Origin: Leishmania infantum JPCM5
Lineage: Eukaryota > Euglenozoa > Kinetoplastea > Trypanosomatida > Trypanosomatidae
Length of the DNA stretch: 64,000 bases
Reading direction: 5' to 3'
NCBI RefSeq assembly: GCF_000002875.2
Contig: NC_009408.2
Location: 534,501-598,500, forward strand
The position numbers and the translations under genes were made by a program. The notes under the pieces are model-generated. The model saw only the letters and a list, made by a program, of their open reading frames with translations. It had not been told where the DNA came from and did not search any database. This document shows, piece after piece, positions 1 through 8,580 of the stretch (position 1 is the first letter of the stretch; every line of letters starts with the position of its first letter).

Positions 1-2
1 AT

Positions 3-1697
3 CCTGTTCTTGCACCCGTGCAGATTGCCAGTTCGACCAGCACCGGACGCCCTTCCGGGGGCGCGGCCACTGCCACGCCGGGTCTTTCCATACGCAAACT
101 CCCCGTGCCGTTCACCACCGCGGCGGAGGTGGACACGCCACCATCTTCCTCGTCTTCGCGGCAGCCCCTACCATCTACCACGCGGCCGCCTACTGCTGCC
201 GCTGCCTCTGCGGCTGCTGGGCGGACTGCGACTCCAGCCGAAGCTTGCACTGCTCCGTCATCCGCCTTCACCGCAGTGCCCGACGGCAGAAGCAGCGCTT
301 TGGGTAGTGGCAGCCCTGTGCTGTCCGGCCCGGGCAGCGTCGTGTACAATCGTGTGAGCGCGCAAGGTCGCGGCTCCGTGCCGTCCAGCGTCCTGGAGGC
401 CCCGTCGCGGCCCAAGTGGTGCGCCCCGCCGGCCGAGCACACAGCATCCCCCTCCCCTCCCGCTGCTGCGGCACAGTCAGCTGCTATCTCAGCAGCGCCT
501 CCCCCACTAACTGGGCCCGCTGCCTCGACGCAGGCTGCCCACGCAGCGGAGCCGACGCCAGCGGCGGCGCGTGCAAGTGTGTTCTCCACGTCGCAGCCGT
601 TTGTAAACGTGCTTGCTCGACCGCACCGGCAAGCGCCCCGACTGCCGGGAGCGACTCACACGTCTGCTGTCCTCTCACTCATCGAAGACGACGATGAGCA
701 GCCACGGTGTAGCTCCCCTTCGGTCTCGAGTGCCCCATCAACAGAGGGGAACAAGGCAGAGACAGGGCAACCAAAGACCGTGAGTGTGCAGGGCCGCGGC
801 CCCCCGTCGTCGCGCATCGCGTCACCACCTTCGCCACCCACACGGCATGCCGCTTCTTCCGCGGAGGGCGCGACGCCGCCTCTCCTGTCGCGGTCTGCCG
901 TCGTGACCGCAGCTCAGCGGCAGCGGGAGGCGGCTTTGGTGATCTACGATGATCGCGTGCCGCCGGCAAAGCGGCGGGCGAAGCGCCAGGCGCGGCCCAT
1001 GACTGGCCAACCGGCCGCGATTGCCCTCACAGACCCGATGTCGGCGTGTGTGCTGCGCGGACTGCGGACGAACGTCCCGCAGGATGGAAACAGGGAAGAC
1101 CCACTGACGTGCCGTCCCATCTTGCGCATTGGTGGTAGTGGTGGTGCTGGATGGCGCAAGAATCCTGGCGATTGGCTTTCTGAAAGGCCTCCGCTTGATG
1201 GCAGAGACGTCGAAGATGACGGTTGTGAAGGCGCAGACGGCAGCGACAACGCTACTCGCGGTAGGCGTGATCACTCCACTGCATTACACGGGTTCTCAGG
1301 TATACCCACTGGACACGACCAATATCCTGGGCGAAGCACCGGCGAAGATCGATCAGCGAAGTTGACGCTGCATTCTGCAAGCAACTACACTGCGCAGCGA
1401 CTCTTCAGTGAGCCTCAGCCGCAGCACAAGGAGCGCGTCGATTCCTACATCTCCGGCACCGGTAACGGTGAATCGGTGCCATGTGTAGTGATGCGCCTCA
1501 GACAGCAGGGCGCGCCGACAGTGAGTGACGTCAAAGCCACTCACGGGGACTTCAGTAGCGCGAGACTGTCGTCCTCAGTGCTCCCACCCGCTGCGGCATC
1601 GAAACGGACCGCGGTGTCGCTTCTCACCGATGAGTCCGTGAATGTCGACTTGCTCAACTACCGCCGCTCTCGAAGAAAGCAGCAACAGCAGCGATGA
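3..1697 (+). CDS. 3' part of an unrecognised low-complexity protein (5' end outside window)
   Basis: The frame is open from the first bases of the window, so the true start is upstream; the GTG at 18 is only an internal valine. About 564 residues are visible, very rich in Ala, Ser, Pro and Thr, with an acidic patch (LIEDDDE) near residue 225 and a basic, NLS-like patch (PPAKRRAKRQAR) near residue 320. I recognise no domain. Third-position G/C preference is strong to about 1128, weak from 1129 to 1365 (where another frame looks better), and strong again to the stop at 1695-1697. The gene may therefore be frameshifted or a pseudogene in this assembly, and its C-terminus is uncertain. Function unknown; nuclear location would be a guess from the basic patch alone. 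Confidence 0.6.
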   Translation, partial: PVLAPVQIASSTSTGRPSGGAATATPGLSIRKLPVPFTTAAEVDTPPSSSSSRQPLPSTTRPPTAAAASAAAGRTATPAEACTAPSSAFTAVPDGRSSALGSGSPVLSGPGSVVYNRVSAQGRGSVPSSVLEAPSRPKWCAPPAEHTASPSPPAAAAQSAAISAAPPPLTGPAASTQAAHAAEPTPAAARASVFSTSQPFVNVLARPHRQAPRLPGATHTSAVLSLIEDDDEQPRCSSPSVSSAPSTEGNKAETGQPKTVSVQGRGPPSSRIASPPSPPTRHAASSAEGATPPLLSRSAVVTAAQRQREAALVIYDDRVPPAKRRAKRQARPMTGQPAAIALTDPMSACVLRGLRTNVPQDGNREDPLTCRPILRIGGSGGAGWRKNPGDWLSERPPLDGRDVEDDGCEGADGSDNATRGRRDHSTALHGFSGIPTGHDQYPGRSTGEDRSAKLTLHSASNYTAQRLFSEPQPQHKERVDSYISGTGNGESVPCVVMRLRQQGAPTVSDVKATHGDFSSARLSSSVLPPAAASKRTAVSLLTDESVNVDLLNYRRSRRKQQQQR

Positions 1698-2489
1698 CGT
1701 GGACGGCAGCCTTGCCTGCACTAGCACTGCGACGACCACTGTCGAGGCAGCGGTCAATGCTCGCTCGACCTTACACTCGCGTCGTCACGTGTGCCTTGCC
1801 CACCCGCACGCGCGCGTTTTACGGCTCTACAGCTGAACGCATCGTCTGTTGCAACTGAGAACTCAGAGTGCCGCCGTTCTGCGCGTCTGCGCAAGCGTCT
1901 CTCGCTTGTTCTCTCTGCGCGTGTGCCCCCATCTCTCCCGCTACCGCCCCGACCATCTTCTCTGCCATCTCGATCATGACAGGTCTTGCTTTGTGGCTGT
2001 GCCCAGACTCTCTCCAGACACAGAAACATGCGTGTAGATGCAACCAACTCCCGCCCACGACAGCAAGCATAACATGGTAGCCGCACAGCGACGGCGTCTG
2101 CGCACGAGGAGTAGAGGGACAGATTGGGAGAATGGGCCGTACCGGGTGTCGTCCTTCCAATCGCCCATCTCGACCCCCTCAATTTTCCTGATTGCTCTCC
2201 CTTCGCTGTCTCCAGCATCCCCTCACGTCTTTCACCCCTCCCCGCCCCATCTGCCTCGCAGCTCACGCGTCGCTTCACACCTCACGCACGCGTTTGCTCG
2301 AGCGCGTGACGTAAGTGCATGTGTGTGTGTGTGTGGGCGCCACCCCCGCTCTCGCTCGCTCGCTTCCCATGCGTGCATGCGTGAAGCAGGGCCTAACGGT
2401 GCACAAGAGCTGCGCGACAGCCACACCGTCGCTCATGCACACCCCCACCAACCTTTCTATCTTCTCCTACTCCCCATACGGCCGCACAG
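1698..2489. other. Spacer after the first gene, probably 3' UTR and intergenic
   Basis: This 0.8-kb stretch is pyrimidine-rich with many short CT runs and a GT run at about 2318-2334. A reading frame with coding-like composition overlaps the end of the upstream gene and stops at 1836, but beyond about 1850 I see no sustained coding signal on either strand. It looks like ordinary trypanosomatid UTR/intergenic DNA. Confidence 0.5.
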
Positions 2490-3640
2490 CGCAACTCCTT
2501 CGAAGCGATGAACCAGCTGAGGTTGCGTCGATCTTCTCCCACGCAGCGGGAGTCCCATCCGGCGACGGGGGACTTGGCGGACAAACACCGCAGTGCTACC
2601 TGCAGCAGGAAGCGGCGGTCCAGCAGGTTCGGCATGTCCTGTACTGCTTTGATATGCATCTTTCTCCATCTGATTGCCGTGGCGGGCTTTTCCGGCCATG
2701 CCGCATCGCGGAGTCCCGAGGACCTGGATGAGCAGTGGGATGACGTGCGCTCTTATGCGGTGTGTTGTGGTCGAAGATGCGCGGCGCGACGCCACTGTGC
2801 ACCTATGCCGGCGCGCGACACTACAGCTGGTGCGGCGCGGTAGACAACAGTAGGTAGGTGTGACTACTGGCTTCGTCGTTGCCCTCCAGCGACGGTCGCG
2901 CTGTCTTCGCGTCACCAGCCTTCTGACAGCAGGCGGCCACCGCGGCCTCCTGTTTCGGTGTCGAAGCGGTTCTTGTCACCGCCGACGGTGAATGGATTGT
3001 AAGAGAAGTGCGTCGCGGCACAGACGCCGTTTGCACGTCATGCCTTCGTCCACCCCATCCGCCTCTACGAGGCGCCACACGGTGTGGCGGCCAGCGGCGT
3101 CTTCTCGCATATTCGAACCCCAATGTGCGTGCAGTCGCTGACCACCGGCCTTCAAGAAGCACCGCCCCAGCTACGACCTGATGCAGGTAGAGGCGCAGCT
3201 GCGGGAGCTGCACGCCAAGCTGCAGAAGTGTCTGTAGGCACGCACGGTTCTGTTTTCGCGGACTGTGCCAGCAGTCGCCAACCTGAGCGCCTTGGCCTCT
3301 TCTTGAGCTGCTGCGACGCACGCGTGTGATGTGGAACTCCTTCTTTGCGCTGCTGCTGAACGGCTTCGCTACCACAGCTACGCAGGCGTCATTTCGCAGG
3401 TTTCACCTCGTCAACTTGCACTTTCTCAACGCGCCCTTTCTGTCGCAGGTCGCTTCAACTCCACGCCATCCAGGGCCTGACCGCCGGCATCAGCAGCGGT
3501 ACATCGCACTGAATCCCTCTCCCCATGCCGTGGACACCTGGCCCTGTCACCACTAGAGGCGACTTGGCATTTGGCATGAAGTGGGGCTACTGGGCCCAAC
3601 ACGGAGTTGGGGGGGCACGGGACCCTGAGACACCACGCGC
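2490..3640 (+). pseudogene. Remnant of a decayed protein-coding gene, identity unknown
   Basis: No single frame is open, but successive pieces in different + frames read like real protein with G/C-ending codons. An ORF at 2508-2843 contains a hydrophobic stretch (ICIFLHLIAVAGF) and an acidic segment (PEDLDEQWDD). Then come FGVEAVLVTADGEWIVRE (frame starting 2954), HAFVHPIRLYEAPHGVA (3039) and SYDLMQVEAQLRELHAKLQ (frame starting 3151, stop at 3235). The last frame resumes after a second stop at 3304 with an RLRYHSYAGVISQV piece, and another frame carries GDLAFGMKWGYWAQHG near 3558-3605. Each step needs a frameshift or stop, which is the pattern of a degenerating gene or of assembly errors. I cannot name the family. 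Boundaries are approximate. Confidence 0.45.
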
Positions 3641-4527
3641 TGACAGGGGTGTGTGCCTCCCCTTTCCTCACCCCTTCATCCGGGACCTCGTCCTGGAAAA
3701 CTAGCGAAAAGTGTGGAAGGCGAGTCATGCGCATATTTGGTCATAGACCGTGAGGATGACAGCGAACGCTTTTCGGATGGAAAGGCGCGGAAGAAGATGG
3801 ATGCTTGGCCATCTCTTCGCACACCGACTCCTTTTGCCCTTCCCTGCTGAGATGTATGCGCGCTTGATGTGAACACCATTTTCATCGACGACATCGGTAC
3901 GACAGCATGTGAGGGAAGCACCAGGGAGGCGAGATCGGCAACAGAGGCGGCGGGCAGGCTGTGCAAAGAGGGTGCATATCATCGATGCAGATGTGTGGTG
4001 CGTGCCATTGCCGTGCGACGTCCAGGCGATGGTGACTTTGTGATGTGCTCTGAGGAAGAGGAGGCGGATGGTGGTGGTGATGAGGATAGACGTCACCCCT
4101 CCCATCCCCCAACACACGTGCCTAGAACCGCCCACGGGGAGACACATCTCGCTCCCCTCCCTCCCCACTGTGCACGCGGTGGGGCAGCACCGCCGAGAGC
4201 ACGACACGGCCGCGATGTGTACAGAGAGGCAGCGGGAACACGAAGGCGACGCACACGTATGGCCTATGCCGATCTCTTTCGAGTGATGACTCTGCGTGCC
4301 CTCTTTTCTGTGGCGCGGGAAGATTTGCACAAGCAAGGCAGAGCAGCGCTTTCGAGGAGCAGGCCAGATAATCCAGCCTTGAAGCGCGCCGTTCTCTTTT
4401 CCTGGCGGCACCCGACTCTCGTTCCCGCATGCCTCTCCTGTCGTCACCCACGCATACTTGTAACATCCTGGCGTACGCGGACTGAAGCGCCCACCATAGT
4501 GCACTCACCCTTCTCCTCTTCCTCTTT
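3641..4527. other. Stretch without a supportable gene between two decayed-gene regions
   Basis: Several short frames occur on both strands, including an open minus-strand frame at 3725-4504 and a + frame at 3869-4693. None has convincing codon bias or a recognisable motif. It could be spacer between two pseudogenes or a more decayed middle part of one long lost gene. Confidence 0.4.
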
Positions 4528-5690
4528 GTGTTGCTTCTTGCCATCAGTCACCCCCTCCCCCGTGAGGATGATGATGAGGATGATGCCGGCCACCTCACCG
4601 CGGTATCAGGGCCTCACTACACCCTCACTCTTTGTGGGGATGCCAAGCAGCCGTCCTGCGGCCTGCCCTCGCGTGTTGGCTGCCGACTCTTGATGCCGGC
4701 GGACAGGTGTGGGTTGGCGCCGTGCCAAAGAGACTTGCGGCCACGACGCCACTTTTACCGGCCGACTGCGCATCCTGTCGACAATTCGCGAAAGCTTGAT
4801 ACACCCTCTCCCGCCCGAAGGCCCGCGGATTCAGGAGAGGGCGGAATGCCCCTGCCCGCCACACAGACTCACAGCAGCGTCCCGCCTGTCGCGGCACATG
4901 CGAGCAAGCCATCCAGACACACGCCCCCAGGCAACAACGCCGTCCTGAAGCCGGCCCCGGGATCCGAAAGTGCGGGCACGGCACACGCGCTGCCAGCGGT
5001 AGCTGGCATGGTGCATCCCAGCAGGACATGCAGGGGTCGGAGGGGCGCGAGTGATGGACGAGCGGGGCGTGAAGCGATCCATACGAATCAGCCCCAGCGC
5101 GCATGGGTGTGGCACACGCGGCATCTCCTACATCCCGACCGGGTGGGCCGATGAGGCGCAGACGCCGGAAGCGTAACGGGGACACCCCGAGTCGCACCAT
5201 CGAGTCCTGCCGACGCCGGTGTGAAGAGTCACCGCACCGCATTGTGGAATGCCGCTGCCTGAGGCGACTGAGAGGGCGGAGCATGGCACATAGGCAATGG
5301 GGGTGCAGGGTCTCAGCGGGGGCTCTGACCTGCGGCTGGCGAGCCTCCTTCTCGAGCTCGGGCGGCATGCGCCTGCACCATCCCCTGCTGTCGCCGCGCG
5401 CCGGACGCCACCGCTTCCGCCCTCGAGTGCAGGACCCTGAACGCGGCCCGCCGTGGATGAAGGCCTGCAGTACACCCAGGCCCGTGCGGTGCCGGTCGAG
5501 CGGGGTGTATGCGGCAGGAGTGGACGAGGAAGGAGAGGGAGAGCTCGATAGAGACGCGTGGCCCGACTCGACGGCAGGACGGCTCGTGCCGGTCGACCAG
5601 GACTCCGCCGTGGGGCGGCAGAGGTCGGTGAACTGTGGTTGTGCATTGCATCGATCAGCGGACTTGTTCGTGGTGGCATGAGGCGTTCCA
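4528..5690 (+). pseudogene. Second remnant of a decayed protein-coding gene, identity unknown
   Basis: Coding-like + strand pieces follow each other in different frames. An Asp/Glu-rich and Pro/Ser-rich piece is open from 4528 to 5154. LDAGGQVWVGAVPKRLAA runs from 4689. VMDERGVKRSIRISPSA and GISYIPTGWADEAQTPEA lie in the frame from 5051 to a stop at 5174. LSGGSDLRLASLLLELG lies in the frame from about 5303 to a stop at 5438, and a VDEEGEGELDRDAWPD piece is in the frame ending at 5681. Codons in these pieces mostly end in G or C. The simplest reading is a gene broken by several indels. I do not recognise the protein, and cannot tell whether it was one gene with the remnant upstream. Confidence 0.45.
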
Positions 5691-6178
5691 AAAAAAAAAC
5701 GAGAAGAAAAAGGCGGTATCACTCGTCCTCCCTGCTCCTGTTCGGCTCGATGCGTGGATGTGCATGCCTACTTGTGCAGGCCTGTGCCTGCCGGTGGATG
5801 CGTGCGGTTTTCGTACGCTTACGGGTGTGCCAGCACGCGCCATGTCACGCACCATCATCGCCCTTATCGTGGTAAGCGCTATCATCCTTTTCTGGATGCT
5901 TTCTTCTTTCCGCGTGGTGGAGGGACCCCGCAGCGATTCCCGAGGCACTCAGAGGAATCGAGGGGCAGCACTGAACGCAGTCTTGTTGCACATATGCCGC
6001 TCTCCGCATGCAAGCACACGCGTCTTCCGACTTCCCCTCTCCCTTCGCACCACACCGCTGCTCAAGAAACCCCAGCAAACCCCAGCAGGAGCAGCAGCGC
6101 TCTTTTTTTCATCGTTTCGTGTGCCCCGTCGCCAGCAACTTGGGGGGCGTGTGTGTGCGCGAGGCAGCTCTGTGAACG
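5691..6178. other. Spacer and 5' UTR upstream of the lyase gene
   Basis: It begins with an A-run (about 5690-5699) and continues as mixed-composition spacer. A T-run and CT-rich tract at about 6098-6125 is followed by an AG at 6134-6135. I see no gene here. Confidence 0.6.
6098..6135 (+). promoter_or_regulatory. Candidate SL trans-splice acceptor for the CLYBL-like gene
   Basis: A pyrimidine-rich tract with a run of seven T is followed by the first good AG at 6134-6135, which would leave a 5' UTR of about 43 nt before the ATG at 6179. This matches the usual polypyrimidine-then-AG arrangement of trypanosomatid acceptors; no transcript evidence is available. Confidence 0.4.
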
Positions 6179-7792
6179 ATGAGGAGGCCGGTCGCTGGCG
6201 TAGTGGGTGCACCGCGTTGCGCCGGTGTTCTTGGCGGCGCCGCGGCGTTCCTCCACACACCAAGTCTTCTGCAACCCTTCCTGCGTGATAGCACCGCTGC
6301 GGCAACGCGAACGCCTCGTCGGAGCCTCTCGTCCTCGTCGTCTTCTCCCTCCTCCGCTTTCAGTGGCTCTCCCCGTTGCGGCAGCGCTAACAGAAGCGCC
6401 GAGAAGGGCTTCGTCGGGTGGCTGAGACAGCTCTACCTCGACTTCCAGATTTATCGCGACCGCCAGCTCGACGCTGTGGCGGCCGAGGAGGCGCAAGCGG
6501 CCGTCGAGCAGCGCTTCTACGGGGACAGTGACGGCGCGTCTCTCTCCGCCGCTGCTGCGGCAGCCACAGCTACAACTCATGGCGGGCAGGCCGGTGACAC
6601 GCAAGCTCGCGGGCGCCGCTCGCCGCTGATCTCGCGCAATCCCACCCTGTGCCCACGCAGCGTCCTTTTCGTTCCAGGCTCGAAGCCGCGCGCCTTGGCC
6701 AAAATTCCAACGCTGCCGGCGGATTGCTTCATACTTGATCTCGAGGACAGCGTCGGTGCGGCGTCGAAGCGGCGGGCGCGCGAGAATATTCAAGCTTTTG
6801 TCGAAGACCTGCAGAGGGAGCAGCGCACACAGCGGGCCGCCCAGGCTACCGCCGCCGCCGCTGGGAGTGGTGAGGTTGCTGCCGAGGCGGGCGATGCCTA
6901 TCCCCGCCTAATTGTCCGCATCAACTCACCGGACTACGACCCGGCGACGGCGATACTGGACTTGCAGCTGGTAGGCCTGCTGGGCCCCGCCATTGAAGGC
7001 ATTGCGTTACCGAAGACGACCGTGCGCACACATCAGCTCATCAAGGACTACGTGTACCCGTATCATCAGCTGTGGGCCTTCTTCGAATCGCCGCTCTCCG
7101 TCATACAGGCACCCCTTATCTGCAAACAGCAGGTGTATCAGTACGCCGTCATGGGGTACAACGACCTAAGCGCCGAGCTGCAACTGCCCATGGTCACACC
7201 CTCGACTCTGCCGGGTACTACCGACGGCAACTCCGTTAGCGAGGCCGGCAAGGAATCCCTGCACACTGCGATGCGGCTGCCGCTGTGGCAGAGCACCGTG
7301 CAGGTGCTGCTGGCCGCTCGTGCGCATCACATGTTTGTCATCGATGCTGTCTTCAACGACCCCACCGACAAGGCCGGCTTCCGCCGCAGCCTGCAGGAGT
7401 GCCGTCTGCTGGGCTTGGATGGCAAGACACTCATCCACCCGGTACAGATCGAGCCCACCAACGCGGCATACACACCAGCGGAGGAGGAGGTGGCATGGGC
7501 GCAGCGTATCGTCGAGGCGGTGGCGCGCTCTGGAGGCGACGTGACCACAGTGGACGGCACTATGGCAGAGGACTTGCACCAGCGGCAGGCAAGACATGTT
7601 CTGGCGTTGCATCGAAGCGCTGAGCTCGAGAAGACGCTCCGAAAGACCGAGGCGCCGCAAGGCACCGCTGACATCTGCGTCTCTAAGGAAGCCGCGGAAG
7701 GCACCAGAGCGACTGGGGCGGCTGGAGGCGATCGCAGCGAGACTGGCCGCCAGCCACGCCACACCCCCTCCCGGCATCGTCATGTGAGCTGA
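6179..7792 (+). CDS. CLYBL: Mitochondrial citrate lyase beta-like / citramalyl-CoA lyase-like protein (HpcH/HpaI aldolase family)
   Basis: This 537-residue protein has the core of the CitE/CLYBL lyases: RSVLFVPGSKPRALAK (from residue 160), the FILDLEDSVG segment with D187, E189 and D190, an IVRINSPDYD segment, an AFFESPLSVI strand, a GYNDLSAEL motif, and a C-terminal GLDGKTLIHPVQIEPTNAAY. In this family acidic residues bind Mg2+ and the enzyme cleaves or forms C-C bonds in acyl-CoA esters such as citramalyl-CoA or malyl-CoA. The N-terminus is rich in Arg, Ser and Ala with almost no acidic residues for about 50 residues, suggesting mitochondrial import. The protein is longer than its roughly 340-residue animal relative because of Ala/Gln- and Ser/Gly-rich inserts plus a basic C-terminal tail. 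The start is the first in-frame ATG after the likely splice acceptor. Exact substrate is inferred. Confidence 0.85.
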   Translation: MRRPVAGVVGAPRCAGVLGGAAAFLHTPSLLQPFLRDSTAAATRTPRRSLSSSSSSPSSAFSGSPRCGSANRSAEKGFVGWLRQLYLDFQIYRDRQLDAVAAEEAQAAVEQRFYGDSDGASLSAAAAAATATTHGGQAGDTQARGRRSPLISRNPTLCPRSVLFVPGSKPRALAKIPTLPADCFILDLEDSVGAASKRRARENIQAFVEDLQREQRTQRAAQATAAAAGSGEVAAEAGDAYPRLIVRINSPDYDPATAILDLQLVGLLGPAIEGIALPKTTVRTHQLIKDYVYPYHQLWAFFESPLSVIQAPLICKQQVYQYAVMGYNDLSAELQLPMVTPSTLPGTTDGNSVSEAGKESLHTAMRLPLWQSTVQVLLAARAHHMFVIDAVFNDPTDKAGFRRSLQECRLLGLDGKTLIHPVQIEPTNAAYTPAEEEVAWAQRIVEAVARSGGDVTTVDGTMAEDLHQRQARHVLALHRSAELEKTLRKTEAPQGTADICVSKEAAEGTRATGAAGGDRSETGRQPRHTPSRHRHVS

Positions 7793-8275
7793 TGATGACT
7801 GCACGCGGCGACTGAAGTGTTGATGAAGCACACAGAGAAGCTTCCACGTCGCTCTCTATCTGTGTGTGTGTGTTTCGGTTTACGTGCATGCGCTCTTGCG
7901 CTCTTCAAACACTAAATGGGGAGGGGCCAAGCGGGAGCCGAACACGCGGAGCGAAGAACGCTGGACTCGGTTAGCGGGCACCCACAGCGGAGTTTTGCCG
8001 CGCATCGTAGCGCCTCAGACGCGCCCGTCACTCTGTCTCTCTCTCGCTCGCTCCCCTTTTCGTCCCTTACGGTCGTCGAGGGGGACAGTTCACAAGATGC
8101 TCACAAAGGCAGACCAGCTGTGAGTGGGCAACGCGGGACACGACACGCTTTCTCTCTTCCTCTGCGTGCTCTTTTCCCTTCTCTTGCCACCTTCCACGAC
8201 CACTCTCCGTCTCAGCTCTGCTGCGCCGCTGTGCCGCGCCGCACTTATCCCCTTCCCTCCCTCACTTGTCTATGC

Positions 8276-8301
8276 ATATATATATATATATATATATATA
8301 T
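8276..8301. repeat. (TA)n microsatellite
   Basis: Thirteen consecutive AT dinucleotides, about 280 nt upstream of the kinase start. Confidence 0.95.
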
Positions 8302-8511
8302 GCGCATCCGCTGCTGCTCACGTCGCTTCCTTCTCCATCGCTCTAGGCGTATTCTCTCCCTCTCCCACCCTCTCTCTGCCTGCAAGCACCTTCATTGCGT
8401 CTCCATCAGACAGATGTAAAAGGCCATGCGCAACAGCTTCTCGCATACGCTCTTCGCCAACGTAGTGGATCCACGCAGCCCTTCACACCGACAGACACAC
8501 ACGTGCATCAC

Positions 8512-8558
8512 TTTCCTCCCCTCCAATCACCCTCTTCTCTCTTCCTGAATTGCCTTAG
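8512..8558 (+). promoter_or_regulatory. Candidate SL trans-splice acceptor for the kinase gene
   Basis: A CT-rich tract (ctcttctctcttcctg within it) precedes an AG at 8557-8558, 22 nt before the ATG at 8581. This is a typical acceptor layout. Confidence 0.45.
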
Positions 8559-8580
8559 CGGCTGGGACACTCTCGTGTAG

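Larger units (their letters stand above)
7793..8580. other. Intergenic spacer with TA repeat and CT tracts
   Basis: This 0.8-kb spacer holds GT/CT-rich DNA, a 26-nt TA repeat, and a CT-rich tract just before the kinase gene. Upstream of the kinase ATG the frame is closed by a TAG at 8578-8580. No gene seen. Confidence 0.7.

Noticed and set aside
3725..4504. 259-codon minus-strand open frame
   Set aside because: No recognisable domain, irregular codon use, and the only neighbours on that strand are shadows.
4625..5722. 365-codon open frame on the minus strand
   Set aside because: Rich in Arg, Cys, Pro and Ser as expected opposite GC-rich + coding remnants; no motif and opposite to all other genes.
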